A stretch of DNA of 10,621 bases from Paracoccaceae bacterium (lineage in GTDB: Bacteria; Pseudomonadota; Alphaproteobacteria; Rhodobacterales; Rhodobacteraceae): the NCBI GenBank assembly GCA_007121115.1, contig SKMI01000022.1, positions 1 to 10,621 on the forward strand. The letters run 5' to 3'. The notes below the pieces were generated by a model. The model worked only from the letters and a program-made list of their open reading frames with translations, was not told the DNA's origin and did not search any database. Position numbers and translations under genes: made by a program. Below are positions 1 through 6,890 of this stretch, one piece after another. How positions within the stretch are numbered: the stretch's first letter is position 1; each line of letters starts with the position of its first letter.

Positions 1-58
1 CCGATTCGCAGTGGCGTCGGTCCGCTGGCACTTTTTGTCAGGGGCAGGTGTTGACCGT

Positions 59-355
59 TCAGTCCCAGCCGTCAGCGGCGATCAGCGCCTTGAGCCGGGC
101 ATCGTCGTAGGCGGCTTCCAGTCGCGCGGCCGCTGCGCGTGCGGCGTCCTGCGGATCGCCTTCGGCTGCGCCCTCGGACACCTTGCGCCACTCGGCCAGA
201 TAGGCATCGGCATCGCGCGCGCCCACCTTCATGGCGGCGCGGTCGATGGCCTGTTCGAAGCGTTCGGAAAGCTGCACCTTGGCGCCGCGCCGCCCCTTGC
301 CGACGATCACCTGCGCCGGAATATCGCGCCAGTAGACGACCACCACTTCCGCCAT
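59..355 (-). CDS. Small 'virulence factor' family protein (PF13769-like)
   Basis: This 98-residue soluble protein resembles the short stand-alone 'virulence factor' family common in Rhodobacteraceae. The same domain is known as part of staphylococcal conserved virulence factor C. The family hallmark is at the N terminus: a short beta-strand followed by YWRDIPAQVIV (residues 8-18), then a basic KGRRGAKVQL stretch (20-29). The rest looks helical and alanine-rich, with no signal peptide or membrane segment. The open frame runs upstream to 658, but the start at 355 is fixed by AGGAGG (361-366) five bases before the ATG, and family homology begins there. The gene is divergent from ppx, and only 58 bases of the window lie downstream. 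From memory of related genomes, the family often sits near one-carbon/corrinoid methyltransfer genes, but none is visible here. The biochemical role is not known; the name should not be read as evidence of pathogenicity. Confidence 0.85.
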   Translation of the reverse strand: MAEVVVVYWRDIPAQVIVGKGRRGAKVQLSERFEQAIDRAAMKVGARDADAYLAEWRKVSEGAAEGDPQDAARAAAARLEAAYDDARLKALIAADGWD

Positions 356-497
356 GCCTGCCTCCTGTGCCAGGGCCAATCCCGCGCCCCTGCATAGACG
401 CTGCGCACCCCTTGCCTGCGCCCGAAGCGACATGCCGTGCGCACGCGGCGACCCGCGGACGAACATGGGCCGCGTGCCACCGCCAACCAGCGAATCC

Positions 498-526
498 TTG
501 CGCAGCGCATGTCGTGAGACTACCTT
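498..526 (+). promoter_or_regulatory. Candidate promoter for ppx-rlmE
   Basis: TTGCGC (498-503) and TACCTT (521-526) are separated by 17 bases, suitable for a sigma-70 type promoter. They lie about 30 bases upstream of the ppx start and just before its ribosome binding site GGAGGG (545-550). The -10 matches the consensus at only three positions. The 9-mer CTTGCGCAG here also occurs at the guaA -35 on the other strand. This is inference from sequence only. Confidence 0.3.
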
Positions 527-556
527 GCCAGATAACACGATATTGGAGGGCGAGTG

Positions 557-1699
557 ATGACGCCCGAGCGTCCCGCAGGCGCGGGCGCGCTCCCGAAACC
601 GACGCATGGCCCGGATGATTCCGCGCGGGCCCCGAAATCGGCGACGCCGCCGCGCCACTCAGCGCCCGACCGGGCGGGGCTATATGCCGCGCTCGATCTG
701 GGCACGAACAGTTGCCGCATGCTGATTGCCCGCCCACGGGGCGCGCACTTCGAAGTTGTGGACAGTTTTTCCAAGGCCGTTGAATTGGGCACCGGGCTGG
801 AACAGTTCGGCAAGCTGGCCTTCCGGCCCATGGAACGCACCCTGCACGCGCTGCGTATCTGTCGCTCCAAGCTGGAGCGCCACAAGGTGCGCTCCATGCG
901 GCTGGTGGCAACAGAAGCCTGCCGCCGCGCCCGCAACAGCCGCGATTTCGTGCGCCGGGTGCGCAATGATGTCGGCCTGAGCCTGGACATCATCACCCCC
1001 GAGGAAGAGGCCCGGCTTGCGGTGGTGTCCTGCGCCTCGCTGGTGGCGCCGACGACCGAACAGTTGCTGGTGCTGGACATTGGCGGTGGGTCCACCGAAC
1101 TCGTCTGGATCGATCTGTCGTCGGTGGCTCCTGCACAGCGCCGGGCCGCGATCCTCGAGATGTATCGCGGATTCTCGCGCACGCCGCGGCCGGGCAAGCC
1201 AATGGTGGTGGACTGGATCAGCGTGCCGCTGGGCGTGGCCACGCTGCGCGACATGTTCGCCGATGTCGAGGATGACGGCGCCCGCTTCGCGCTGATGAGC
1301 TGGTATTTCGAGGAACAGCTCGAAACCTTCAGCCCCTATCACGCCGCGCAGCCGCGCGAGGGGTTTCAGATCATCGGCACCTCGGGAACCATCACCACGG
1401 TGGCGGCGTCGTATCTGGGGCTGCGCCGCTATGACCGCAATCGCGTTGACGGGCTGACCATGACCAGCACCCAGATCGACCAGGTGGTGCGTGAATACCT
1501 CGCGCTCGGCCCCGAGGGGCGGCGGCTGGATCCGCGCATCGGGCGCGACCGGCACACGCAGATCATGTCTGGCGCGGCAATCCTGATGGCGCTGATGCGC
1601 GTCTGGCCCACCGACCGCATGTCCGTGGCCGATCGCGGCTTGCGCGAGGGGCTGCTTTACGCGCAGATGACCCGCGACGGGGTGCTGTCGCGCAACTGA
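557..1699 (+). CDS. ppx: Ppx/GppA family phosphatase (exopolyphosphatase / pppGpp phosphohydrolase type)
   Basis: This 380-residue cytosolic protein of the ASKHA-fold Ppx/GppA family would remove terminal phosphate from polyphosphate or pppGpp. Visible motifs are the phosphate-1 loop ALDLGTNSCR (about residues 45-54), VATEACRRA (117-125), the PEEEARL stretch carrying the expected catalytic Glu (148-154), the phosphate-2 loop DIGGGSTE (174-181), GTSGTITT (274-281) and a C-terminal VADRGLREGLL. The first 40 or so residues are a Pro/Ala-rich, probably disordered extension. At this length it lacks the C-terminal HD-like region of the roughly 500-residue enterobacterial enzymes, as in many alphaproteobacteria. 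A GTG at 554 and an ATG at 557 are both possible starts; GGAGGG at 545-550 is better spaced for the ATG. It precedes rlmE by 52 bases on the same strand, suggesting co-transcription. Sequence alone does not separate exopolyphosphatase from pppGpp phosphatase activity. Confidence 0.92.
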   Translation: MTPERPAGAGALPKPTHGPDDSARAPKSATPPRHSAPDRAGLYAALDLGTNSCRMLIARPRGAHFEVVDSFSKAVELGTGLEQFGKLAFRPMERTLHALRICRSKLERHKVRSMRLVATEACRRARNSRDFVRRVRNDVGLSLDIITPEEEARLAVVSCASLVAPTTEQLLVLDIGGGSTELVWIDLSSVAPAQRRAAILEMYRGFSRTPRPGKPMVVDWISVPLGVATLRDMFADVEDDGARFALMSWYFEEQLETFSPYHAAQPREGFQIIGTSGTITTVAASYLGLRRYDRNRVDGLTMTSTQIDQVVREYLALGPEGRRLDPRIGRDRHTQIMSGAAILMALMRVWPTDRMSVADRGLREGLLYAQMTRDGVLSRN

Positions 1700-1751
1700 G
1701 GCGACTGCGACAGGGGCGTTGGCGGAGCGACAGGCCAGGGCGGCAGAACGG

Positions 1752-2531
1752 ATGGCAGGGGGCAGGCGCGTGCGCGGGAAGAAGCCGACAGGGGTAGGGT
1801 CCAGAGCGGGGGGCGGTTCGGGGTCCGGGCGCGGGCAGCGCGATCTGCGGGTCCGGGTCAAGACCGCCAAGGGGCGCAAGGCGTCCTCGACCCGCTGGCT
1901 GGAGCGGCAGTTGAACGACCCCTATGTCCACGCGGCGCGGCGCGAGGGCTACCGCGGACGCGCGGCCTTCAAGATCATCGAGCTTGATGACAAGTATCGC
2001 TTCCTGCGCCCCGGCGCGCGGGTGGTCGATCTGGGCTGCGCGCCCGGCGGCTGGCTGCAGGTGGCCGTGGCGCGCGTGAACGCGCGGGGCGAGGTGCCGG
2101 GCAAGCCCCAAGGCCGGGTGCTGGGCGTGGACCTGCAGGAGGTCGACCCGCTGCCGGGCGCCGAGGCCCACGTGCTCGACTTCCTGGCCGAAGGCGCCGA
2201 CGCGCAGGTGCGCGGCTGGCTGGGCGGGGGGGCGGATGTGGTGCTCTCGGACATGGCGGCGGCCAGTTCCGGGCACCGTCAGACCGACCATCTGCGCATC
2301 ATCGCGCTGTGCGAGGCGGCGGCCGAATTCGCCTTCGACGTGCTGGAAGAGGGCGGCACCTTCGTCGCCAAGGTGCTGGCCGGCGGTGCCGAGGGCGCGC
2401 TTCAGGCCCGCTTGAAACAGGCCTTCGCCAAGGTCGCCAACGTCAAACCCCCCGCCAGTCGCGCCGACAGCGCCGAGAAATACGTGGTGGCAACTGGATT
2501 TCGCGGGCGCCCCGACGCGCCCGAGGCATGA
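1752..2531 (+). CDS. rlmE: 23S rRNA (uridine-2552-2'-O)-methyltransferase
   Basis: RlmE (FtsJ/RrmJ) uses S-adenosylmethionine to methylate the 2'-O of U2552 in the A-loop of 23S rRNA, a late step in 50S assembly. Read from the ATG at 1752 the protein has 259 residues. A basic Gly/Arg-rich N-terminal tail (1-45) precedes the Rossmann methyltransferase domain. The SAM loop DLGCAPGGW is at 93-101. The K-D-K-E catalytic tetrad is complete: K74 (in RAAFKI), D167 (in LSDMAAASSGH), K207 (in FVAKVLAGG) and E242 (in SAEKYVV). The frame is also open from a TTG at 1719, adding 11 residues; neither start has a strong ribosome binding site, and the ATG gives a length nearer the family norm. The start is therefore less sure than the function. 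It follows ppx on the same strand and faces brkB tail to tail. Confidence 0.93.
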   Translation: MAGGRRVRGKKPTGVGSRAGGGSGSGRGQRDLRVRVKTAKGRKASSTRWLERQLNDPYVHAARREGYRGRAAFKIIELDDKYRFLRPGARVVDLGCAPGGWLQVAVARVNARGEVPGKPQGRVLGVDLQEVDPLPGAEAHVLDFLAEGADAQVRGWLGGGADVVLSDMAAASSGHRQTDHLRIIALCEAAAEFAFDVLEEGGTFVAKVLAGGAEGALQARLKQAFAKVANVKPPASRADSAEKYVVATGFRGRPDAPEA

Positions 2532-2593
2532 GGCCAGACCCTTCGCAGGTTTGATCCTGACGGTTTCCGCCAATGTCCCGCCCGCGCGGCCCG

Positions 2594-2612
2594 AGGGCGC
2601 TTCTTTCGCCCT
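2594..2612. terminator. Possible shared hairpin between rlmE and the BrkB gene
   Basis: AGGGCG (2594-2599) and CGCCCT (2607-2612) form a 6-bp stem with a 7-base loop, extendable by one G-T pair. It lies in the 105-base gap between two convergent genes, 62 bases after the rlmE stop. No T-tract follows on either strand, so it is at best a weak terminator or RNA 3' end structure. Confidence 0.3.
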
Positions 2613-2636
2613 TCGAGTCAAGCGCTTCCGTATGGC

Positions 2637-3512
2637 TCAGGCAGAGGACGCATCAGCCGCTCTATCGTCCCGTTCCACGATCCGCTCTTCCAGAACCGCG
2701 TTGGTGACGCCGCCCAGCAGGATGGCGTAGGCCGCGACATAGAACCACAGCATCAGCACCACCACGGCGCCGATGGAGCCATAGATCTCGTTGTAGTCAG
2801 CGAAATTCGCCAGGTAGAAGTTCAGCACCACCGACGCCGCCAGCCACAGCACCACCGCCACCGCCAGCCCCGGCCACATCACCATCCGCTGACGCCCGGC
2901 GCGCGCCCGGTTCGGCCCGAACCGGTAGAACAGCGCCAACCCCGCCACCACCACCGCCAGCGCAACGAGCCAGCGCAGCGCCTCGGTCACGGCGCTGTTC
3001 AGGAACCCCACCGGCACCAGCGCCAGGACCAGCGGCAGCACCACCAGCATCCCCAGCGCCACCGCGCCGACCGAGACCATCGCCACGGTCAGCGCCAGCG
3101 CATGGGCATAGAACATGATTCCTGTGCGCGGCGGCAGACCGTAAATGGCGGTCAGCCCACGCGAAAGCCCCGCCACCCCCAGCCGCGCCGACCACAGCGC
3201 GATGGTGAGCGTCAGCAGGGACGTCCAGCCGAGCGTGGTATCCGTGGCCTGCCGGATCTGCTCCAGTTGCCCCGCGATCAGGTCCACCGCATCGGGTGGC
3301 AAAAGTTCGCTGTAATCGGCAAAGGCGGTTTCCACCATTTCCGGGTCATAGAAATACCCGGCGATGGAGATCAATGCCGCCAGTGCCGGAAATAACGCGA
3401 ACAGGGCATAAAACGCGACTCCGGCCGCGACCAGATCGATCCGGCGGGCGCCCATGGTTGCATTGATCGTGCCCAGCGTGCGCGCAACTGGAACAAATCG
3501 TCGTGGAATCAA
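2637..3512 (-). CDS. YihY/BrkB family inner-membrane protein
   Basis: This 291-residue integral membrane protein belongs to the YihY/virulence factor BrkB family, formerly misnamed RNase BN. About six hydrophobic segments are visible, near residues 26-52, 96-118, 134-165, 178-197, 211-233 and 245-268. Family signatures are DLVAAGVAFYALFALFPALAA before and in the first segment and YGSIGAVVVLMLWFY at the last. The C-terminal tail is short and charged. Family function is unresolved; transport or envelope roles have been proposed. The start is uncertain: the longest frame uses TTG at 3512, without a clear ribosome binding site; an ATG at 3455 would leave only six residues before the conserved core. 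I prefer the TTG because homologues usually have 20-30 residues there. The gene starts 7 bases after the H-NS-like gene ends, so it is probably co-transcribed and perhaps translationally coupled with it. Confidence 0.88.
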   Translation of the reverse strand: MIPRRFVPVARTLGTINATMGARRIDLVAAGVAFYALFALFPALAALISIAGYFYDPEMVETAFADYSELLPPDAVDLIAGQLEQIRQATDTTLGWTSLLTLTIALWSARLGVAGLSRGLTAIYGLPPRTGIMFYAHALALTVAMVSVGAVALGMLVVLPLVLALVPVGFLNSAVTEALRWLVALAVVVAGLALFYRFGPNRARAGRQRMVMWPGLAVAVVLWLAASVVLNFYLANFADYNEIYGSIGAVVVLMLWFYVAAYAILLGGVTNAVLEERIVERDDRAADASSA

Positions 3513-3519
3513 GCTGCGA

Positions 3520-3837
3520 TTACCCGGCGATCCTGAAATCGTCCAGCGACTTACCCGATTTCAGCGCGGCCTCGATCCAGCCGGGCCGGCGCCCGCGTCC
3601 GGTCCAGGTCTGGGCCGGATTCTCGGGATTGACGAATTTCGGCACGCCGGCACTACCCTTCTTCTTGCCCGTGGCTTTCAGCAGTTCGGGCAGGGAAAAG
3701 CCCTTTTCACGGGCAAGCGCCTCGATCTCGGCCAGCGCGGCAAGTTTTTCACGCTCGTGATAGGTTTCGATGGCCTTGTCCACGTCCTTCTTGAGTTTCT
3801 TCAGCTCGTCGATGGACATTGCGTTGAGGTCGGTCAT
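3520..3837 (-). CDS. H-NS family nucleoid-associated DNA-binding protein (HvrA-like)
   Basis: This 105-residue protein has the architecture of H-NS family proteins. An N-terminal charged coiled-coil oligomerisation segment (about residues 8-45, with ELKKLKKDVDKAI) leads to a Lys/Gly linker (56-65) and a C-terminal DNA-binding domain with the signature PKFVNPENPAQTWTGRGRRPGW (66-87). The GRGRRPGW loop inserts into the minor groove of AT-rich DNA. The length matches alphaproteobacterial HvrA, which in Rhodobacter modulates photosynthesis and nitrogen-fixation genes; that role is not shown here. The ATG at 3837 has GGAG (3846-3849) eight bases upstream. The gap upstream is AT-rich compared with the rest of the window, as expected for a site of autoregulation. 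The BrkB gene follows after 7 bases. Confidence 0.93.
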   Translation of the reverse strand: MTDLNAMSIDELKKLKKDVDKAIETYHEREKLAALAEIEALAREKGFSLPELLKATGKKKGSAGVPKFVNPENPAQTWTGRGRRPGWIEAALKSGKSLDDFRIAG

Positions 3838-3866
3838 TCGTTTTGCTCCGGGGTTTGCCTATTGGC

Positions 3867-3895
3867 AGAATTCCCACAATGAACGGAAAAGTAAA
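3867..3895 (-). promoter_or_regulatory. Candidate promoter for the H-NS-like gene in an AT-richer gap
   Basis: On the minus strand TTTACT (3895-3890) and AATTCT (3872-3867) are 17 bases apart, about 30 bases before the ATG. Matches to the sigma-70 consensus are partial. Of the 60 bases 3841-3900, 31 are A or T by my count, clearly more than the flanking genes. The hexamer assignment is speculative; the AT-richness is direct. Confidence 0.25.
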
Positions 3896-3957
3896 GCCCC
3901 AAAACGCGCGCGACATTGTTATCCGGCGTTTCAGCAGCCTTTCTCCCAGCGACAGGA

Positions 3958-4884
3958 TCAGTCATTTCCGGCAGCCCGGGCCTTCTCCAGGACATAGCGC
4001 GCGGTCATCAGGTCCAGATGCGCGCCGCCGCCATTCTTGGCGATGGTGATCTGGTCGGGCGTTTCACGCACAAAGCGCCCGGCGGCGACATCATAGAAAT
4101 CGGCGCGGATATCATCGCGGCCGATAACGCCCTGCGCCAGCGGAATTTTCAATTCCCCGATATGGTCCAGCGTGGTGTCGCGGCTGTCCACGAAAAGAGT
4201 GGCGCGGCGCAGCGCGGTATCGTCCACCTCGCGCATGTCGGGGCGGTAGGCGCCGATCAGGTCCAGGTGCTGGCCTGGTTCCAGCCAGTCGCCCTGGATC
4301 ACCGGCTCACGCGCCATGGTGGCAGTGCAGATGATATCGGCACCGCGCACCGCCGCTTCCAGATCGGGCTCTGCGCGGGTGCGCGGGCTGCGCCCGGCCA
4401 GATCGCGGGCCGCCGCAGCGCTGCGGTTCCAGACAGTGAAATCGGCCTCGGGGAAAAGCGCGCGATAGGCATCTATCATGCTGGCGCCCACGGTCCCGGC
4501 GCCAACGATGGTGATGCGGCGGCTTTCGGGTCGCGCCAGCAGGCTGGCGGCATAGAGACTGTCCCCGGCGGTTTTCCAGCGGGTGACAATGTGGAAATCC
4601 ACAATCGCCTCCAGCGTGCCATCGGTGTCGGAAAACAATGTCACGGCGCCATTGATCATGGGCCGCGCCGCCGCCGGGTTCCGCGGAAAGATCGTGGCGG
4701 TCTTGACCGCGCTGCCCAGTCCGTCGATCCACGCCGCCCGCGACAGCAGCGTATCCGGGTCACGATAGAGGAAGCTGTCGGCGATTTCCGCGCGGGGCAG
4801 GCGGTGACCGGCCTCGAATGCGACCAGCAATTCGCGCCAGTCGAGCTGCGTTTCGACGTCGGGGCCGACAATCACGGGGGTCAT
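3958..4884 (-). CDS. Ornithine cyclodeaminase / mu-crystallin family NAD(P)-dependent oxidoreductase
   Basis: This 308-residue cytosolic protein belongs to the ornithine cyclodeaminase/mu-crystallin family. Members include ornithine cyclodeaminase, alanine dehydrogenase, ketimine reductases and pyrroline-2-carboxylate reductase. The substrate-domain Lys is K61 in GSAVKTATIFPRNP. The dinucleotide loop GAGTVGASM is at residues 128-136, and GAYRPDMREVD (211-221) carries the Asp expected at the active site. Where characterised ornithine cyclodeaminases have a carboxylate-binding Arg in an RTAA-type motif, this protein has WKTAGDS, with Lys at 104. The reaction should therefore not be assigned to ornithine without testing. 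The ATG at 4884 has AGGA (4894-4891 on this strand) six bases upstream. The gene is last in a same-strand run and lies 32 bases after the HAD phosphatase gene. Family assignment is firm; substrate is unknown. Confidence 0.9.
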   Translation of the reverse strand: MTPVIVGPDVETQLDWRELLVAFEAGHRLPRAEIADSFLYRDPDTLLSRAAWIDGLGSAVKTATIFPRNPAAARPMINGAVTLFSDTDGTLEAIVDFHIVTRWKTAGDSLYAASLLARPESRRITIVGAGTVGASMIDAYRALFPEADFTVWNRSAAAARDLAGRSPRTRAEPDLEAAVRGADIICTATMAREPVIQGDWLEPGQHLDLIGAYRPDMREVDDTALRRATLFVDSRDTTLDHIGELKIPLAQGVIGRDDIRADFYDVAAGRFVRETPDQITIAKNGGGAHLDLMTARYVLEKARAAGND

Positions 4885-4916
4885 GCGCGTTCCTTTCCTC
4901 GTTTCCGTTCAGCCTG

Positions 4917-5546
4917 TCAGATCAGGGATATCTGTTCCAGACGGGTTTTCAGCCGCTCGGGCCCTTCGAAGAGGTGTGTCTGCCAGCCGCGTTCGGCGGC
5001 GGCTGCGATATTGTCGGCCCGATCATCGGTGAAAAACAGCGCCTCGGGCGCAATTCCGCTCTCGCGTTCGACATGGGCATAGATGGCGGGATCAGGTTTC
5101 AGCAGGCCAAGGTGGCCGGAAATGAACCGCTGGTCGAAGCTGTCCAGAAACGGATAGGCCCGCTGTGCAATCCGGAACGTGTCGATTCCGAAATTCGACA
5201 GCGCCAGACACCGAACGCCTTTTGCGCGCAGCCTATGCAGCAACTCAACCGATCCGGGAATTGCCGGGCTGGCCATTTCCAGCCACCCGGTTTCCCAGAG
5301 CGCAATTTCCTCGGCCCAGTCAGGGTGTTGCGCCGCCAGCGCGCGGACCGAAGCGGCAAAGGGTGCGCCGCGGTCGACTTCCAGGTTCATGCCATCCAGA
5401 TCGACCGCGGCAAACAGCGCCGCGCGGCGGTCCGGGCCGATCCGGCGGTCATAGAACCGCTGCGGATTCCATTCCAGCAGCACATTGCCGATGTCGAAAA
5501 CCACGGCGTCGATCTGGGGCATGGGCCGGGGCATGGGCTGGGGCAT
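4917..5546 (-). CDS. HAD-superfamily phosphatase, YihX-like (subfamily IA)
   Basis: This 209-residue soluble phosphatase is closest in motif pattern to Escherichia coli YihX, an alpha-glucose-1-phosphate phosphatase. The nucleophile is D18 in VVFDIGNVLLEW. Motif I reads D-x-G-N rather than D-x-D, as in YihX. Motif II is S117 in LALSNFG, motif III K150 in LLKPDPAIY, and motif IV D174-D175 in FFTDDRADNI. A helical cap domain occupies roughly 25-95. The ATG at 5546 has AAGGA eight bases upstream. It is followed by two more in-frame ATGs at 12-base intervals (5534 and 5522), giving the N terminus MPQPMPRPMPQ, so the true start could be any of the three. It sits 27 bases after the YaiI gene and 32 before the cyclodeaminase-family gene. 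The substrate cannot be read from sequence. Confidence 0.9.
   Translation of the reverse strand: MPQPMPRPMPQIDAVVFDIGNVLLEWNPQRFYDRRIGPDRRAALFAAVDLDGMNLEVDRGAPFAASVRALAAQHPDWAEEIALWETGWLEMASPAIPGSVELLHRLRAKGVRCLALSNFGIDTFRIAQRAYPFLDSFDQRFISGHLGLLKPDPAIYAHVERESGIAPEALFFTDDRADNIAAAAERGWQTHLFEGPERLKTRLEQISLI
5511..5546 (-). repeat. Three 12-bp tandem repeats at the start of the HAD gene
   Basis: On the minus strand the first 36 bases of the gene are three 12-bp units: ATGCCCCAGCCC, ATGCCCCGGCCC and ATGCCCCAGATC. The first two differ by one base and the third diverges in its last three. Each begins with an in-frame ATG. The unit length is a multiple of three, so copy-number change would not shift the frame. 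Confidence 0.9.
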
Positions 5547-5573
5547 GTCGGGGATCCTTGAAAGGTGCGGGGC

Positions 5574-6026
5574 TCACCCTCGCGCGCGCTGCAGCATCCG
5601 GTCCAGGGTCTGTGCGAAGCGGGCGCGGTCCGCGCGGCCAAAGGCGCGCCCGCTGCCCTGCCGGAACGGGTCGGCGGCGCGCAGGTCGGTCATCAGGTCG
5701 CGCATGGCCAGCGCATTGCCGATATTGGCCGCCGTGAGTGCGCTGCCATCCGGCCGCAGCACCTGCGCCCCCGCGTCCACGGCGCGCGCCGCCAGCGGCA
5801 TGTCCGCGGTCACCACCACATCCCCCGGCCCGGCGCGCTCGGCGATCCAGCGGTCGGCGGCATCCGCACCCTGATCGACATAGACCACCTGAACCAGCGG
5901 ATGCTCTACCGGCCGCAGCCCGCCATTGGTCACCAGCTTCAGCGCCGCGCCGTGACGGATGGCGATGCGCTCGGCCTCGGCCCGGACGGGGCAGGCATCG
6001 GCATCGACATAGACCACGCTGCTCAT
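5574..6026 (-). CDS. YaiI/YqxD family protein (DUF188, UPF0178)
   Basis: This 150-residue soluble protein belongs to the widespread DUF188 family, which has a PIN-like fold by family description. The signature VDADACPV is at residues 7-14, TNGG at 33-36, VVTADMPLAARA at 71-82, and the C-terminal family block DGSALTAANIG...MRDLMTDLR at about 93-116. The acidic residues D8, D10 and D75 could form a metal site, which would fit a nuclease-like activity, but no function has been established for the family to my knowledge. The length matches the usual 150-160 residues. Its ATG overlaps the fghA stop codon by four bases (ATGA), so it is very probably translationally coupled to fghA. The HAD phosphatase gene follows after 27 bases. 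Confidence 0.92.
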   Translation of the reverse strand: MSSVVYVDADACPVRAEAERIAIRHGAALKLVTNGGLRPVEHPLVQVVYVDQGADAADRWIAERAGPGDVVVTADMPLAARAVDAGAQVLRPDGSALTAANIGNALAMRDLMTDLRAADPFRQGSGRAFGRADRARFAQTLDRMLQRARG

Positions 6027-6853
6027 CGGCGCAGGGCGCGGGCGTGGAACCGGATGTGGCTGGCCATGAAGGTCGAGACAAAGAAATAGCTGTGGTCATA
6101 CCCCGCCTGCATCCGGAACGTGCCGGGCTGGCGGCTTGCGGTCATGGCCTGGGCCAGGGCTTCGGGCATCAGCAGGTCCAGGAACTGGTCCGCCGTCCCC
6201 TGATCCACCAGCACCTCGCCGTCGAAGCCGTGGGTCTGCATCAGCAGCGTGGCGTCATGGTCGGACCAGGCGGCGGCATCCGCGCCCAGATAGGCCGCGA
6301 ACTGCTTGCGGCCCCAGTCGCTGGCCGTCGGATGCGTAATCGGCGAAAACGCGGACACCGAGGCAAACCGCCCCGGCAGGCGCATGGCCATTGTCAGCGC
6401 CCCGTGCCCGCCCATGGAGTGGCCGGTGATCGCCTGCGCCTCCTCGTCCAGAGGGAAGTTGTTGAACAGCACCCGCGGCAATTCCTCGGTTACGTAATCC
6501 CACATCTGGAAATGTGCGGCCCAGGGTGCCTGCGTGGCGTTGACATAGAACCCCGCGCCCTGGCCCAGGTCGAAGGCCTCGTCATCGGCCACGTCCGCGC
6601 CGCGGGGCGAGGTGTCGGGGAACACCAGCGCCAGCCCGCGCCGGGCGGCGTGCTCCTGCGCGCCTGCCTTGACCATGGCGTTCTCATGCGTGCAGGTCAG
6701 CCCCGAAAGATACCACAGCACCGGCACCGGCCCGCGCGCGGCCTGCGGCGGCAGATACAGGCCAAAGGTCATTTCGCAGCCCGTGGACTGCGCATCGTGG
6801 CTATAGACGCCCTGCACCCCGCCAAAGGCGCGGTTTTCCGAAATCTTCTTCAT
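6023..6853 (-). CDS. fghA: S-formylglutathione hydrolase
   Basis: This 276-residue cytosolic serine esterase (esterase D/FrmB type) hydrolyses S-formylglutathione to formate and glutathione, the second step of glutathione-dependent formaldehyde oxidation. The nucleophile S146 lies in the elbow GHSMGG (144-149). D222 in DQGTADQF and H254 in GYDHSY complete the expected triad. The conserved SGLTCTHEN motif, with C54, is at 50-58, and the C terminus ends in the family-typical HIRFHARALR. Length matches the usual 275-285 residues. The ATG at 6853 follows a purine-rich AAGGGGGAG. The usual partner, glutathione-dependent formaldehyde dehydrogenase, is not in this window. The gene starts 37 bases after the AEC carrier gene ends and overlaps the YaiI gene by four bases, so it sits inside a probable operon. 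Confidence 0.96.
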   Translation of the reverse strand: MKKISENRAFGGVQGVYSHDAQSTGCEMTFGLYLPPQAARGPVPVLWYLSGLTCTHENAMVKAGAQEHAARRGLALVFPDTSPRGADVADDEAFDLGQGAGFYVNATQAPWAAHFQMWDYVTEELPRVLFNNFPLDEEAQAITGHSMGGHGALTMAMRLPGRFASVSAFSPITHPTASDWGRKQFAAYLGADAAAWSDHDATLLMQTHGFDGEVLVDQGTADQFLDLLMPEALAQAMTASRQPGTFRMQAGYDHSYFFVSTFMASHIRFHARALRR

Positions 6854-6890
6854 GGCTCCCCCTTAACGTCTCGTGGTTTGGCGCAACCTG

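Noticed and set aside
356..658. N-terminal extension of the small virulence-factor protein
   Set aside because: A strong AGGAGG sits just before the ATG at 355, family homology begins there, and the extension would overlap ppx.
680..1879. Long minus-strand open frame (399 codons) opposite ppx
   Set aside because: It is antisense to a complete conserved gene, has no recognisable domain and is His/Arg/Pro-rich, as expected for a GC-rich shadow frame.
1563..2621. Long minus-strand open frame (352 codons) opposite rlmE
   Set aside because: It mirrors the RlmE codons and also runs over the end of ppx; no domain is visible.
3916..5082. Long plus-strand open frame (388 codons) opposite the cyclodeaminase-family gene
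   Set aside because: The minus-strand frame has a full family signature and ribosome binding site; this one has neither.
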